This document shows, piece by piece, positions 1 to 9,861 of a stretch of DNA of 64,000 nucleotides (positions are counted from its first letter, which is position 1; the number at the start of each line of letters is the position of its first letter). The position numbers and the translations under genes are program-made. The stretch comes from Streptomyces corallincola (lineage in GTDB: Bacteria > Actinomycetota > Actinomycetes > Streptomycetales > Streptomycetaceae). The stretch lies in NCBI RefSeq assembly GCF_019104725.1, contig NZ_JAHRXF010000006.1, forward strand, positions 124,001 to 188,000, given 5' to 3'. The notes under the pieces are model-generated. The model saw only the letters and a program-made list of their open reading frames with translations, made no database searches and was not told the DNA's origin.

Positions 1-231
1 CGGACCGGCCGCCCGCGCCGCCCGCAGCAGCGCGGTGGGGGAGACGTCGATGCCGGTGACATGCCAGCCCCGCCGGGCCAGCCACACCGCGTCACCGCCC
101 TCCCCGCAGCCCACGTCCAGCGCGCGGCCCGGCGGCAGCGCCGACACCTCCGCGACCAGGACACCATTGGCGCCGCCGCTGAAAAGACGGTCCTGGGCGC
201 GGTACCGCTCGTCCCACCGCTGTGCGTCCAC
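1..231 (-). CDS. class I SAM-dependent methyltransferase, N-terminal part (cut by window edge)
   Basis: Only the first 77 codons are inside the window; the gene runs off the left edge. The N-terminus reads VDAQRWDERYRAQDRLF and is followed by ALDVGCGEGGDAVWLARRG, which is motif I of Rossmann-fold SAM methyltransferases (the Asp and GxGxG-like loop bind the cofactor), then an acidic residue in VTGIDVSPTAL that would hold the ribose. The GTG start at 231 lies four codons after an in-frame TGA and is preceded by an AAGGTGAGG ribosome-binding site. The tellurite-resistance/thiopurine-type W-D-E-R-Y opening is common in such enzymes, but the substrate cannot be told from this fragment. It is divergent from the FUSC-type gene at 401. 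Confidence 0.85.
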   Translation of the reverse strand, partial: MDAQRWDERYRAQDRLFSGGANGVLVAEVSALPPGRALDVGCGEGGDAVWLARRGWHVTGIDVSPTALLRAARAAGP

Positions 232-400
232 GGGCTGGCCTCACCTTCCGAGATCCGACGGGGAGACCGAATCTCCCCGCACCCCCGTCCCCACGACAAC
301 ATCCGTTGCCGAAACCGCAAAACCGGCCGCGCCGCACCCCCGACACGGCCCCCGACGTCCGTGAGGTGCCGGGGGAGGGCCCCTGCGTGATCCTGTAGGG

Positions 401-2590
401 GTGCGCGGAGTCTTCAAGGGGGCGATCCCGGCGGCCTACACCGCACCGGGCCGACAGGCGGTGCGGGTCACCCTCGCCGCCGTCACCTGCTTCTACGTCT
501 TCCGCTACGCGCTCGGCATGCCCGTCGCCGCCACCTACGGGCTGTTCGCCGCCGTAGCGGTCGGCGGCCTCTCCAAGATCCCCGGCTCCGGACGGCAACG
601 GGCGACGACCGGGCTCTGTCTGCTCCCGGTCTGCCTGCTGCTGGTCGTCCTCGGCACCTACCTCTCGGTGCGCACCTGGAGCGCCGTCGCCGGCATGCTC
701 GTGATCGGGTTCGCGCTCGCCTTCTCGGCGGTCGGCGGCCCACGTGAGGCGGGCGCGGCACCCGGCCTCCAACTCCTCTACATCCTCCCGTCGTTCCCGC
801 CCTACGACCCCGCCTCGCTCCCGGAACGCCTCCTCGGCACGACCGCCGGACTGCTCCTGTTCGCCGCCGCCGAGGTACTGGTCCTGCCCGCGCCGGGCGC
901 CCCGCCGTACCGGGAGCGCGTCGCGCACGCCGCGGGTGTCGCCGCCGACTGCGCGGCGCGGCTGACCCGGCCGCCGTACGCGCTGACCCCGGCGGAGGTG
1001 CGGACCGCCGCCGAGGCCGGGCACGCCCTGCGCCCGCTGACGGTGCCGGAGGCGGAGCGTCCGGCCGGGCCCGGCGTGCGGGACCGCGCGCTCACCCACG
1101 TCGGACTGGCCACCCGCACGCTGTTGAGCCGCCTCGCCCAGCCGCCCGCCCCGCCCTGCGCCGGAGCCGGGCCCGAGCCCACCGCCGTCGTCCGCGCCGT
1201 CGCCGGTCTCGCCACGGCCACCGCCGCCTGCCTGCGCGGGGGACCGTCACCGGGCGCGGAGTACGAGGAGCTGAGCGCGGCCCGGCAGCGGCTGGTTGGG
1301 GCACCGGTGGCGGACGCGCGGACGGCCGCCGCTCCGGAAAGCGCCTTCGACGCGCACCCCGTCACCCCCGCCGTGCTGCGCCGCCAGGCCGCCGCCCTGG
1401 AGATCGCGGACGCGGCGCTCGCCATGAGCACCGCCGCCGACCTCGCCGTACACGGCCGCCACGCCTCGGTACGGGTTGCGCCGGGCCGCTTCTGGTACGC
1501 CACCACGTCCGCGCCGCTGCTGTGGTGGCACCGGCTGGAGGGGCACGCCGGACGCCGGTCGGTGTGCTTCCAGAACGCGGTGCGCATCGCGCTCGCCCTC
1601 ACGGCCGCCCGGCTGGTCGCCGGGGTGGACACCCTGCCGCACGGCTTCTGGGCCATGCTGGCGACCCTGACCCTCACCCGGACCACCACCGAGGAGACCC
1701 GCAGCACCGTCCGCCGGGCCCTCGCGGGAACGGTCGTCGGCGCGCTGGCGACCGCCGGACTGTTGGTCGTGGCCGGCACCGACTCGCCCGTGTACGCGGC
1801 CTTCCTGCCCCTGTGGATGCTGATCGCGTTCACGGTCGGACCGGTGAAGGGCGTCGGCTGGGCCCAGGGCATGTTCACTGTGGTCGTCGCCCTCGTCTTC
1901 GCTCAACTGGAACCCTCCACCTGGCAGTTGGCGGAGTTCCGGCTGCTGGACGTGCTGGTCGGCAGCGCGATCGGCATGGTGTTCGGACTGGTCGCCTGGC
2001 CACGCGGCGCCCATAACGAACTCCGTTTCGCCGCAGCCCAGTTGCTGCGCGGCGCCGCCGAGATCGTGGTGGCGACCAGTGCCTCGGTGACGGGCGGCGG
2101 TACGGCGGGTGCGTCACCGGGCGAGGCCGGGCACCGCTCGCTGCGCCGGGCCGTCATCCTCGCGGAGTCCGCGTACGCGCAGTACCAGAGCGAACCCGCC
2201 CCCTACGGACCCCGCGCCCACGGCACCGCACCACGCGGGGTGGACTGGCAGGCGACCCTGATGGCGGGCCACCACACCCTGTGGGGGTCGGAGCGCCTGC
2301 TGGACCCGCCGCCCGGCCCGCTCCGCCCCGAGGTGGCCACCACCCTCGGCGCCCTGGGCGACCGTGTCGCCGGACGCATGCTCCTGGTCTCGGCGGCCCT
2401 CGACCCCGGCGGCGACACCCCCACCGCCCCGGTACCGCACCTCACCCCCGACCACGCCGCCTTCAGCACGGAACCACCCGGCGCACCCCGCCGCTACTAC
2501 GCCACCGTGTCCTGGCTGGAGTCCCTGATGACGGACCTGTCCCGCATCGCACGTGACGGCTCGACGGCAGAACTCCCGCCCGATCCGTAA
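401..2590 (+). CDS. FUSC family inner-membrane protein (aromatic acid exporter-like)
   Basis: A 729-residue protein with two blocks of hydrophobic helices (about residues 20-165 and 385-530), each followed by a soluble region. This is the duplicated layout of the FUSC / aromatic-acid exporter (AaeB-like) superfamily. The second block contains ARLVAGVDTLPHGFWAML and TRTTTEETRSTVRRALAGT, resembling the conserved FUSC stretch where a tryptophan-rich helix precedes an R-R-x-x-G-T turn. Family members are proposed to export small organic acids or other toxic metabolites; the substrate here is unknown. The GTG at 401 was chosen because the hydrophobic N-terminus starts soon after it; no strong ribosome-binding site is visible. 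It is transcribed alone, about 100 bases before the next gene. Confidence 0.8.
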   Translation: MRGVFKGAIPAAYTAPGRQAVRVTLAAVTCFYVFRYALGMPVAATYGLFAAVAVGGLSKIPGSGRQRATTGLCLLPVCLLLVVLGTYLSVRTWSAVAGMLVIGFALAFSAVGGPREAGAAPGLQLLYILPSFPPYDPASLPERLLGTTAGLLLFAAAEVLVLPAPGAPPYRERVAHAAGVAADCAARLTRPPYALTPAEVRTAAEAGHALRPLTVPEAERPAGPGVRDRALTHVGLATRTLLSRLAQPPAPPCAGAGPEPTAVVRAVAGLATATAACLRGGPSPGAEYEELSAARQRLVGAPVADARTAAAPESAFDAHPVTPAVLRRQAAALEIADAALAMSTAADLAVHGRHASVRVAPGRFWYATTSAPLLWWHRLEGHAGRRSVCFQNAVRIALALTAARLVAGVDTLPHGFWAMLATLTLTRTTTEETRSTVRRALAGTVVGALATAGLLVVAGTDSPVYAAFLPLWMLIAFTVGPVKGVGWAQGMFTVVVALVFAQLEPSTWQLAEFRLLDVLVGSAIGMVFGLVAWPRGAHNELRFAAAQLLRGAAEIVVATSASVTGGGTAGASPGEAGHRSLRRAVILAESAYAQYQSEPAPYGPRAHGTAPRGVDWQATLMAGHHTLWGSERLLDPPPGPLRPEVATTLGALGDRVAGRMLLVSAALDPGGDTPTAPVPHLTPDHAAFSTEPPGAPRRYYATVSWLESLMTDLSRIARDGSTAELPPDP

Positions 2591-2688
2591 CGCCCTTTCT
2601 CATACGGCCACTTGGCGTGACGCGATGGTGTCCGATCGGCAACCCGACCGCCACCCGGAGACACGGAGCACACTTCTACGCTCAGGCC

Positions 2689-3513
2689 ATGCGCAGACCA
2701 CCGGCCGCGAACAGCATCCCCCCGCGCGACGGCACTCCGGCCGCTCCCGGCCAGGAGACCCCGGTGCCGGGGCCGTTCGCCCGGACCGTCTCCAACTGCT
2801 GTCTGGCCCTGCTGATGATCCCGGTCGCGCTGCTCACCTGGTTCTGGTTCGAGGTCTGGCACTCCGACCACGTCACCGCCGAGCGGGAGCGGGCGGCCAC
2901 GCGATCCGTGGCCGTACAGGCACACGAGGCGTCGGACCGCGCCACCCGCGCGCTGAACTCCGCCCGCCCCACCGCGCCCGACGCGGTGATCGCCGTCATA
3001 GCCCGGCACACCGAGGCACCGCTCGTCACCTACGACCCGGCCCGCCGCACCTACACCGCCGTCGCCTCCTGGACCGCTGACTACACCAGCGAGTCGTTCT
3101 CCCTCAACGGGGACGGCTACAACCAGGTGGAACGCTGCTTCACCCTGGTCTTCCAGCGCCCCGGGGGCACGGTGTGGGCCGTGCGGTCGGCCGAACGGCA
3201 CGATCGTCTGTGCTCGTCGGGCACGGACATCGCTTACGACGTGACCCTCATCCGCTCCCGCATCGAGGGAGTGCCCCTGGCGGACCTGACCCGGACCGAA
3301 CTGGCCCGCGCGGTCGGTTCCACGAGGGGGCACCTCCCCAACCTCCTGCGGACCGTGCGCCGATCCCCCGACACGGTCGTCGTCACGGTGCTCGTCCGGA
3401 CCGATCCGGGCGGCACGCCCGTCGAGCAGTGCTACGGGATCACGAGCCACGTGGACGCGACCGTTGGCCGCGCGGTGAATCAGGTGATCTCCGTGCCGCT
3501 GGCCACCTGCTGA
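2689..3513 (+). CDS. hypothetical single-pass membrane protein
   Basis: This is a 274-residue protein of unknown function. A Pro-rich cytoplasmic N-terminus of about 30 residues is followed by one hydrophobic segment (NCCLALLMIPVALLTWFWF, about residues 35-55). A roughly 215-residue soluble domain outside the membrane follows, with several Cys residues that could form disulfides (RCFTLVF, DRLCSSG, QCYGI, final ATC). I chose the ATG at 2689 over an upstream in-frame ATG at 2617 because the upstream 24 residues look non-coding. The protein resembles the many Streptomyces secreted-domain proteins of unknown role; I recognise no catalytic motif. Confidence 0.7.
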   Translation: MRRPPAANSIPPRDGTPAAPGQETPVPGPFARTVSNCCLALLMIPVALLTWFWFEVWHSDHVTAERERAATRSVAVQAHEASDRATRALNSARPTAPDAVIAVIARHTEAPLVTYDPARRTYTAVASWTADYTSESFSLNGDGYNQVERCFTLVFQRPGGTVWAVRSAERHDRLCSSGTDIAYDVTLIRSRIEGVPLADLTRTELARAVGSTRGHLPNLLRTVRRSPDTVVVTVLVRTDPGGTPVEQCYGITSHVDATVGRAVNQVISVPLATC

Positions 3514-3760
3514 CCCCCGGCCGCGGGGAGCCGCCCCGATCCACGGCGCCCCGCCCCGCCCCGTCCCGTCGCGCGGCCGGGCCTCGGCCCGTGGTCCCGT
3601 CCGCCCGGCCCTTGACGTCGTCCACGCGGGCCGTGGTGCCGTTCCCCCCGGCCCGTGGTGTCGCCTAAAGGATGAACCCGCCGCTCATACGGCGTGTCGC
3701 GGTCGGCGGGGCTGCACCCTTCGACCCCGAGAGCGTCGGACGGACCCTTAGGGGGCGGAT

Positions 3761-5755
3761 GTGGCAGAGCGGCGACAGCGACCGGTGTTGTTACGGGACC
3801 GGGCGCGTTACCTGTTCGACCGGACACTGGCCCGCAGCACGGCGAAACTGCTCGGCTGGCTCTCGGTGTGCTGTCTGGGCGTGGTCGTACCGGTCAGCGC
3901 GCTGCTGGTGTGGACCGACCCGCACGCACCGCACTCGCTGGGGGGCCGACTGCTCGCCGTGTGGCGGACCAGCGCCGAGACCCTGCGCCTCGGCGCGGTC
4001 GGCGGGGCCCCGCTGCGGATGCTGCTCTCGGCGCTGCTCGGGCTGATCGCGCTGCTGTGCGTGTCCACCCTGGTCGGCGTCATCACCACCGGCCTCGGGG
4101 ACCGCCTCTCGGATCTGCGCCGGGGCCGCTCCACCGTGCTGGAACGCGGCCACGCCGTCGTCCTCGGCTGGTCCGAGCAGGTCTGCACGGTGGTCGGCGA
4201 ACTGCTCGCCGCACGGGAGCGCGGGGTCGTCGCGGTGCTGGCCGACCGGGATTCCGAGGACACCGAGTCCCGGCTCGTCGCCGCACTCGGGCCCGGAGCG
4301 CGGGCCCGGCTGGTCTGCCGCAGCGGGGCACCCGCCGACCCGGAGGCGCTGAAGCTGCTCACCCCGGCCGCCGCCCGCTCCGTCGTGGTCCTCCCGGCGG
4401 ACGGCGCCGACGCCGACCTCCACGTCGTACGCACCCTGCTGGCCCTGCGCGCGGTGCTCGGCGCGGACGCGGGACCGCCGGTCGTGGCCGCCGTGCGGGA
4501 CGAGCGGCTGCTGCCCACCGCGCGGCTCGCCGCCGGAGCGCACGGCACCGTCCTGGAGACCGAGGCGACCACCGCACGGCTGCTGCTCCAGGCCGCCCGG
4601 CGTCCCGGTCTGCCCGCCGCGCTGCGCGACCTCCTCGACTTCGCCGGGGCCGAGTTCCATCTCATCGACGCCCCCGCGCCCGACGGCGCCGACTTCGGTG
4701 ACCTGGCCCTCCGGTACGACGCGTCCTGCGTGGCCGGTGTCCTGCGCGCCGACGGCACGTTTTTGCTGACGCCCGCACCGGACACTCCGGTCGGGACGGG
4801 CGACCGGCTCCTCGTCGTCGCCCACGACGACACCGCCGAACCGCCCGCCGACTTCCGTGAGCACGTCGATCCCACCTGCGTGGCCGTTCCGGTCGCCGTC
4901 CCGGAGACACCCCTGCGGGTCCTGCTGCTGGGCTGGAACCGCCGCGCCCCGCTCCTCGTGGACGGCCTGCGCGGCAGCGCGCCGCCCGGTTCCGTCCTGG
5001 ACGTCGTCACGGGGGCCGAGGGCGGACTCGTACCCTCCCAGCCGGGCCCGCCCCCCGACACGGCCGCCTGCCGACCGGCCTTCCACCCGGGGGACTTGCT
5101 GCATCCCGCGACCCTGGACGCGTGCGACCCCTTCACCTACGACAGCGTCATCGTCCTCGGCCCCGAACCCGGACCCGGTGCCGAACGGCCCGACGACCGC
5201 ACCCTCGCCGTCCTGCTGGCGCTGCGCGCGCGGGAGGAGGCGGCCGGGCGGGCGCTGCCCGTGGTGGCCGAACTGTCCGACCGGCGCAGCCGCCCGCTGG
5301 CCCCGCTCGGACCGGCCGCCGACGCCGTCGTACGCGGGGAACTGACCGCGCTGCTCATGGCCCAGCTCTCCCACACGCCCGCGCTGGCACCGGTGTTCGA
5401 GGCGGTCTTCGGCGCGCGGGGCGGCGCGCTGGACCTGCGGCCCGCCGGTCAGTACGTCCGGCCCGGCAGCCTCACCTCGTTCGCCACGGTCGCCGCGGCG
5501 GCGCTCGCGCGCGGGGAGTGCGCCATCGGCTACCGCGCCCACGGAGTCCGGGCCGTCCGCCGCGACGAGGGCATCCGGCTCTGCCCGCGCAAGACCGACC
5601 GGCGGGTGTGGGGCGAGGGCGACGAGATCCTCGTACTCGCCGCCGCCCCGGCACCGCACGGCGGCCCGGCGCCCGGCCCTCCCGCCGCACGGCAGGAGTC
5701 CGCGGTACGGCGGGAACAGTGGGGCGACGGCTCCTCGGCCGCCGCAGCGCCGTGA
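3761..5755 (+). CDS. CASTOR/POLLUX-like ion channel protein with RCK-type domains
   Basis: A 664-residue protein. Two hydrophobic stretches near the N-terminus (about residues 30-52 and 83-107) flank a short loop. The rest is cytoplasmic: an NAD-binding-like Rossmann segment beginning HAVVLGWSEQV near residue 130, and a second one near residue 390 (LRVLLLGWNRRAPLLVDGL). This is the arrangement of bacterial CASTOR/POLLUX-related channels, in which RCK-type domains gate cation flow. The GTG start at 3761 follows GGGGGCGG. Codon 11 (3791-3793) is TTA, the rarest leucine codon in Streptomyces, which makes translation dependent on the developmental tRNA encoded by bldA. The transported ion cannot be told from sequence. 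Confidence 0.85.
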   Translation: MAERRQRPVLLRDRARYLFDRTLARSTAKLLGWLSVCCLGVVVPVSALLVWTDPHAPHSLGGRLLAVWRTSAETLRLGAVGGAPLRMLLSALLGLIALLCVSTLVGVITTGLGDRLSDLRRGRSTVLERGHAVVLGWSEQVCTVVGELLAARERGVVAVLADRDSEDTESRLVAALGPGARARLVCRSGAPADPEALKLLTPAAARSVVVLPADGADADLHVVRTLLALRAVLGADAGPPVVAAVRDERLLPTARLAAGAHGTVLETEATTARLLLQAARRPGLPAALRDLLDFAGAEFHLIDAPAPDGADFGDLALRYDASCVAGVLRADGTFLLTPAPDTPVGTGDRLLVVAHDDTAEPPADFREHVDPTCVAVPVAVPETPLRVLLLGWNRRAPLLVDGLRGSAPPGSVLDVVTGAEGGLVPSQPGPPPDTAACRPAFHPGDLLHPATLDACDPFTYDSVIVLGPEPGPGAERPDDRTLAVLLALRAREEAAGRALPVVAELSDRRSRPLAPLGPAADAVVRGELTALLMAQLSHTPALAPVFEAVFGARGGALDLRPAGQYVRPGSLTSFATVAAAALARGECAIGYRAHGVRAVRRDEGIRLCPRKTDRRVWGEGDEILVLAAAPAPHGGPAPGPPAARQESAVRREQWGDGSSAAAAP

Positions 5756-5959
5756 CGGCCCGCGGCGCCCCCGCCCGGAACACGCGGAGCCACGCCCACG
5801 AGGGCGGTCGGCGTGCGCCGGGCGGTGTGGTCGCACGGCTGCCCGGACGGCCGCTGATCTAGCATCGCCGCCATGAGTGGCCCGAAGGCGCGCCAACCCC
5901 TCGCCCGGTGGCCGCACTTGAGCCTCGCCCACCCCCACGCTTCGCAGAGGAAGGCGACC

Positions 5960-7189
5960 ATGAGAATCCACTCCGCCGAAGTCGTCGTCACCAGCCCCGG
6001 ACGGAACTTCGTCACCCTGCGCATCACCACCGACGACGGTGTCACCGGACTCGGTGACGCCACCCTCAACGGCCGTGAAATGGCCGTGCGTTCCTATCTG
6101 GAGGACCACGTCGTCCCGCTGCTCCTCGGCCGGGACGCCTCCCGCATCGAGGACACCTGGCAGTACCTCTACCGGGGCGCGTACTGGCGGCGCGGCCCCG
6201 TCACGATGGCCGCCGTCGCCGCCGTGGACACCGCCCTGTGGGACATCAAGGCCAAGTGCGCGGGCATGCCCCTCTACCAACTGCTCGGCGGTGCCTCCCG
6301 CACCGGTGCCCTCGCCTACGGCCACGCCTCGGGCCGCGACGTGCCCGAACTCCTCGACTCCGTCCGCGCCCACCTCGACCAGGGGTTCCGCGCCATCCGC
6401 GTCCAGACCGGCGTCCCCGGCCTCGGCACCGTCTACGGGGTCGCCGCCTCCGACGCGGGCGACGGCGGCCGGTACGACCACGAACCCGCGCGGCGCCGCC
6501 CCCTCCCGGTGGTGGAGACCTGGGACACGCCCGCCTACCTCCGCCATCTGCCCACCGTCTTCGAGGCCGTCCGTGCCGAGTTCGGGCCCGAACTGCCGCT
6601 GCTGCACGACGGCCACCACCGCATGACCCCGATTCAGGCCGCCCGCCTCGGCAAGTCCCTGGAACCGTACGACCTGTTCTGGCTGGAGGACGCCACCCCG
6701 GCCGAGGACCAGGCGGCGCTGCGCCTCATCCGGCAGCACACGACGACCCCGCTCGCCATCGGCGAGGTGTTCAACTCGGTCCACGACTACACCACGTTGC
6801 TCGGCGAGCGGCTGATCGATTACGTCCGCTCCTCCGTCACCCACGCCGGGGGAGTCACCGCGATGCGCAAACTCCTCGACCTCGCGGCCGTGTACGGCAT
6901 CCGCTCGGGGCTGCACGGCCCCACCGACATCTCCCCGGTCGGCATGGCGGCGGCCCTCCATCTCGACCTGGCCGTGCACAACTTCGGCATCCAGGAGTAC
7001 ATGCCGCACACCCCCGCCACCCTGGAGGTGTTCCGCACGTCCTTCCGGTTCGAGGACGGCCTGCTGCACCCGTCCGACACCCCCGGCCTCGGCGTCGAAC
7101 TGGACGACACGGCCGCGCGGGGCTTCCCGTACGAACCGGCGTACCTCCCGGTCAGCAGACTGCGGGACGGGACGGTCCACGACTGGTGA
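5960..7189 (+). CDS. manD: D-mannonate dehydratase, enolase superfamily
   Basis: A 409-residue enolase-superfamily enzyme, close to the roughly 400 of ManD/RspA proteins. ManD enzymes dehydrate D-mannonate to 2-keto-3-deoxygluconate; some members have low activity or act on other sugar acids. Family landmarks are [11 protein letters not shown] and [12 protein letters not shown] (metal-ligand Asp and Glu), [11 protein letters not shown] (third ligand Glu) and [18 protein letters not shown] near the C-terminus. Start: ATG at 5960 is preceded by AGAGGAAGG; an upstream in-frame ATG at 5873 has no comparable site and would add 29 unlikely residues. It stands alone and converges with the phosphatase gene; no other uronate genes are in the window, so the physiological substrate is uncertain. 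Confidence 0.88.
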   Translation: MRIHSAEVVVTSPGRNFVTLRITTDDGVTGLGDATLNGREMAVRSYLEDHVVPLLLGRDASRIEDTWQYLYRGAYWRRGPVTMAAVAAVDTALWDIKAKCAGMPLYQLLGGASRTGALAYGHASGRDVPELLDSVRAHLDQGFRAIRVQTGVPGLGTVYGVAASDAGDGGRYDHEPARRRPLPVVETWDTPAYLRHLPTVFEAVRAEFGPELPLLHDGHHRMTPIQAARLGKSLEPYDLFWLEDATPAEDQAALRLIRQHTTTPLAIGEVFNSVHDYTTLLGERLIDYVRSSVTHAGGVTAMRKLLDLAAVYGIRSGLHGPTDISPVGMAAALHLDLAVHNFGIQEYMPHTPATLEVFRTSFRFEDGLLHPSDTPGLGVELDDTAARGFPYEPAYLPVSRLRDGTVHDW

Positions 7190-7255
7190 ACGCCCGCCGC
7201 GACGCCTGATGGAATATCCTCCGCAACACCGTCCGGAAACAAGCCTGTTGACGGT

Positions 7256-9571
7256 TCACTGGCGGAGGCTGAACCACGTGGTCTTGCCCTCGTCCGTCGG
7301 CCGGATGCCCCAGTCGTCCGCCACGGCCCGCACCAGCAGCAGCCCCCGGCCCGACTCCTCGTCCTCGGCCGCGCGCCGGGGCCGGGGCAACTGCGGGCTG
7401 GTGTCGCTGACTTCGATGGTCAGCTCGGTGTCCGTCCGGCACATGTCCAGCCGGATCGGGCCCCCGGCGTGCAGCACGGCGTTGGTGAGGATCTCCGACA
7501 GCAGCAGGCGGGCGTCGTCCGCGCGGGAGGTCGCGTCCCAGGCGGTCAGGGTCCGGGTCAGGAACTCGCGCGCCTCCCGCACCGACCGTGGGTCCGGGGC
7601 GAGTTCGGCCACCGCCTTGGCCAGCGGCGCGGCCGGGAGCTGTGCGAACAGCAGCGTGACGTCGTCGTGGCCGCTCTGGTCGGGCAGCAGCGTGGTCAGC
7701 ACGTGGTCGGCCGCCGCCTCCAGATCGAGATCCATCCCCGCGAGCTTGTCCAACAGCCCGCTCAACAGCGTGAGCTGGTCCTCGATGTCGGTCCCCGGAG
7801 TCTCGATCAGGCCGTCCGTGTAGAGGACCAGGGTGGCGCCCCGCGCCAGGGTCGCCGTCCGGTGCTCGTAGATCACCCCGCCCACCCCGAGCGGCGCGTT
7901 CACCGGTGCCTCCAGCGTGCTGGTCCCCTCACCGGGCACCGCCACCAGCACCGGCAGATGCCCGGCCGAGCACACCACCACGTCACCCGAGTCCGCCGCG
8001 ATCACCAGATAGCAGCAGGTCACCAACTGGTCCGGCACATCCAGGTCGGCCACCACACTGTCCAGGGCCTGCATGAGCTGACGCGGCTGCATCCCCGTCT
8101 TGGCAAGCGCGTGCGCCGCCGACCTCAACTGCCCCATCACTGCGGCCGCTTCGAGACCGCGCCCCATCACATCACCGATCAGCACTCCCACCCGGCCCGC
8201 GCCCAGCGGGATCAGGTCGAACCAGTCGCCGCCCACGCCCGCGCCCTGCGTGGCGGGCAGGTACCGGCTCGCCGTCGCCAGATGCGGGATGTCCGGCGGG
8301 GTGCCCATCAGACTGCGTTGCAGCGTGAGCGCGATGTGCCGCTGCTGCTCGTACAGTTCGGTGAGTTCCGCCTCCGCCCGCTTGCGGTCCCCGACATCCC
8401 GGACGATGGCGCACGCCCCGGTCACCGCGCCGTCCGGGTCGCGGGTCGGCCACAGGGTCACGTCCACGTCCAGCAGACTGCCGGTACGGGTCATACGCAG
8501 CGCCTCGAAGTGCTCCACCCTCTCGTCCCGGCCCAGCCGGTCCAGCAACTGCCCGATCTCCGGGACCCGTTCGGGCGGCGCCAGCATCGACACGTTCCGG
8601 CCGACCGCCTCCGCCTGGGAGTAGCCGTACAGCCGCTGCGCGGCGGCGTTCCAGTACGTGATGCCGCCGTCGAGGGTCGTGGCGAGGATCGCGTCCTGGG
8701 ACGACTCCACCAGCGCGGCCAGCTGGTTGATGCGGGCCTCGGCCGCCTTGCGCTCGCTGACGTCCCGGACGGCGGCCGAGACCAGCAGCCCCTCGGCGGT
8801 CTCCAGCGGGCTCAGACTGATCTCCGCCGGGAACTCGGTGCCGTCCTTGCGCAGCCCGTGCAGATCCAGGGCGCCCATCGGCCGCGGCTCGTTGTGCGCG
8901 TAGCCGGTCCGGTGGCCGCTGTGGTGGGCGCGGAAACGGCCGGGGACGAGTATCTCCACCGGGTGGCCGAGCAGTTCCTCGCGCCGGTACCCGAACAGCG
9001 CCTCCGCCTGGGCGTTCACGAGCCGGATGACACCGCCGCCGTCCACGATGACCATCGCGTCCGGTGCCGCCTCCAGCAGCCCCCGGAACCGCTTCTCGGC
9101 GGCCCGGCGCTCGCTCACGTCGCGGACGGCGGCCGAGACCAGCAGTCCGTCCGGGGTCTCCAGCGGGCTCAGACTGATCTCGACCGGGAACTCGGTGCCG
9201 TCCTTGCGCAGCCCGTACAGGTCGAGTCCGGCGCCCATCGGGCGGACCTGCTGATTGTGGGCGTAGCCGTCCCGGTGCCGGGTGTGGTGCGCGTGGAACC
9301 GCGCGGGGACCAGAAGTTCGACGGGACGGCCGAGGAGTTCGTCGCGCCGGTAGCCGAACAGGGCCTCCGTCTGCGCGTTGACCAGGCGGATGACGCCCGT
9401 GTCGTCCACGATGACCATCGCGTCCGGCGCGGCCTCCAGCAGCCCCCTGAATCGTTCCTCCTCGGCGTGCGCGCCGGTCGCGGACGCCGCGCCGGACCGC
9501 CCCCGGCGACGCGGACGGCGCTCCGGCGCACCGGCCGTCCCGGACGGCACTGCCTCCGCCACATCGTTCAT
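7256..9571 (-). CDS. triple-PAS SpoIIE-type PP2C phosphatase with C-terminal HATPase domain
   Basis: A 771-residue cytoplasmic signalling protein. It has three PAS domains (about residues 38-157, 160-277 and 285-400), a SpoIIE/PP2C Ser/Thr phosphatase (about 410-620) and an RsbW-like ATPase domain (about 650-771). PP2C metal-site motifs are GVGGDWFDLI, GDVMGRGLEAA and SGHDDVTLLF; the ATPase N-box is LLLSEILTNAVLHAG and its glycine box is ESGRGLLLVRAV. Such fusions both phosphorylate and dephosphorylate STAS anti-anti-sigma factors. PAS1 and PAS2 are nearly identical, a recent internal duplication. I chose ATG 9571, after GGGGTGGGGG, over the longer ORF from 9664. It is monocistronic; its STAS partner may be one encoded near 15.4-16.4 kb. 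Confidence 0.9.
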   Translation of the reverse strand: MNDVAEAVPSGTAGAPERRPRRRGRSGAASATGAHAEEERFRGLLEAAPDAMVIVDDTGVIRLVNAQTEALFGYRRDELLGRPVELLVPARFHAHHTRHRDGYAHNQQVRPMGAGLDLYGLRKDGTEFPVEISLSPLETPDGLLVSAAVRDVSERRAAEKRFRGLLEAAPDAMVIVDGGGVIRLVNAQAEALFGYRREELLGHPVEILVPGRFRAHHSGHRTGYAHNEPRPMGALDLHGLRKDGTEFPAEISLSPLETAEGLLVSAAVRDVSERKAAEARINQLAALVESSQDAILATTLDGGITYWNAAAQRLYGYSQAEAVGRNVSMLAPPERVPEIGQLLDRLGRDERVEHFEALRMTRTGSLLDVDVTLWPTRDPDGAVTGACAIVRDVGDRKRAEAELTELYEQQRHIALTLQRSLMGTPPDIPHLATASRYLPATQGAGVGGDWFDLIPLGAGRVGVLIGDVMGRGLEAAAVMGQLRSAAHALAKTGMQPRQLMQALDSVVADLDVPDQLVTCCYLVIAADSGDVVVCSAGHLPVLVAVPGEGTSTLEAPVNAPLGVGGVIYEHRTATLARGATLVLYTDGLIETPGTDIEDQLTLLSGLLDKLAGMDLDLEAAADHVLTTLLPDQSGHDDVTLLFAQLPAAPLAKAVAELAPDPRSVREAREFLTRTLTAWDATSRADDARLLLSEILTNAVLHAGGPIRLDMCRTDTELTIEVSDTSPQLPRPRRAAEDEESGRGLLLVRAVADDWGIRPTDEGKTTWFSLRQ

Positions 9572-9861
9572 GCCCCCACCCCGATCCGCGGCTCTCACCA
9601 TGAGGCGGTCATCCCAGCGCACACCGGCCGTCCTCGCCCGGGCTTGTCGCCAAGTGACCCGCAACGGCCGAACGTGTCACCGCGCTGCTCCCCGACGACC
9701 GAATCGCGCCATCGTGGCTCCGTCTGTCATGTGCCGCGACCGGATGCGCGGCGAACCGGGCCGGTCCGACCGGTGATCCGGGCGCCGTCGCGGGCAGTCG
9801 CTGGGGGAGAGCCCCGAGGCACCCCGGACCGCCGGGGAGCCAACCCCACAGGGAGGACCAG

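Noticed and set aside
3791..7180. 1129-codon minus-strand ORF
   Set aside because: It is antisense to the channel and ManD genes; the product is a Gly/Val/Glu/Arg-rich shadow typical of high-GC DNA and has no domain.
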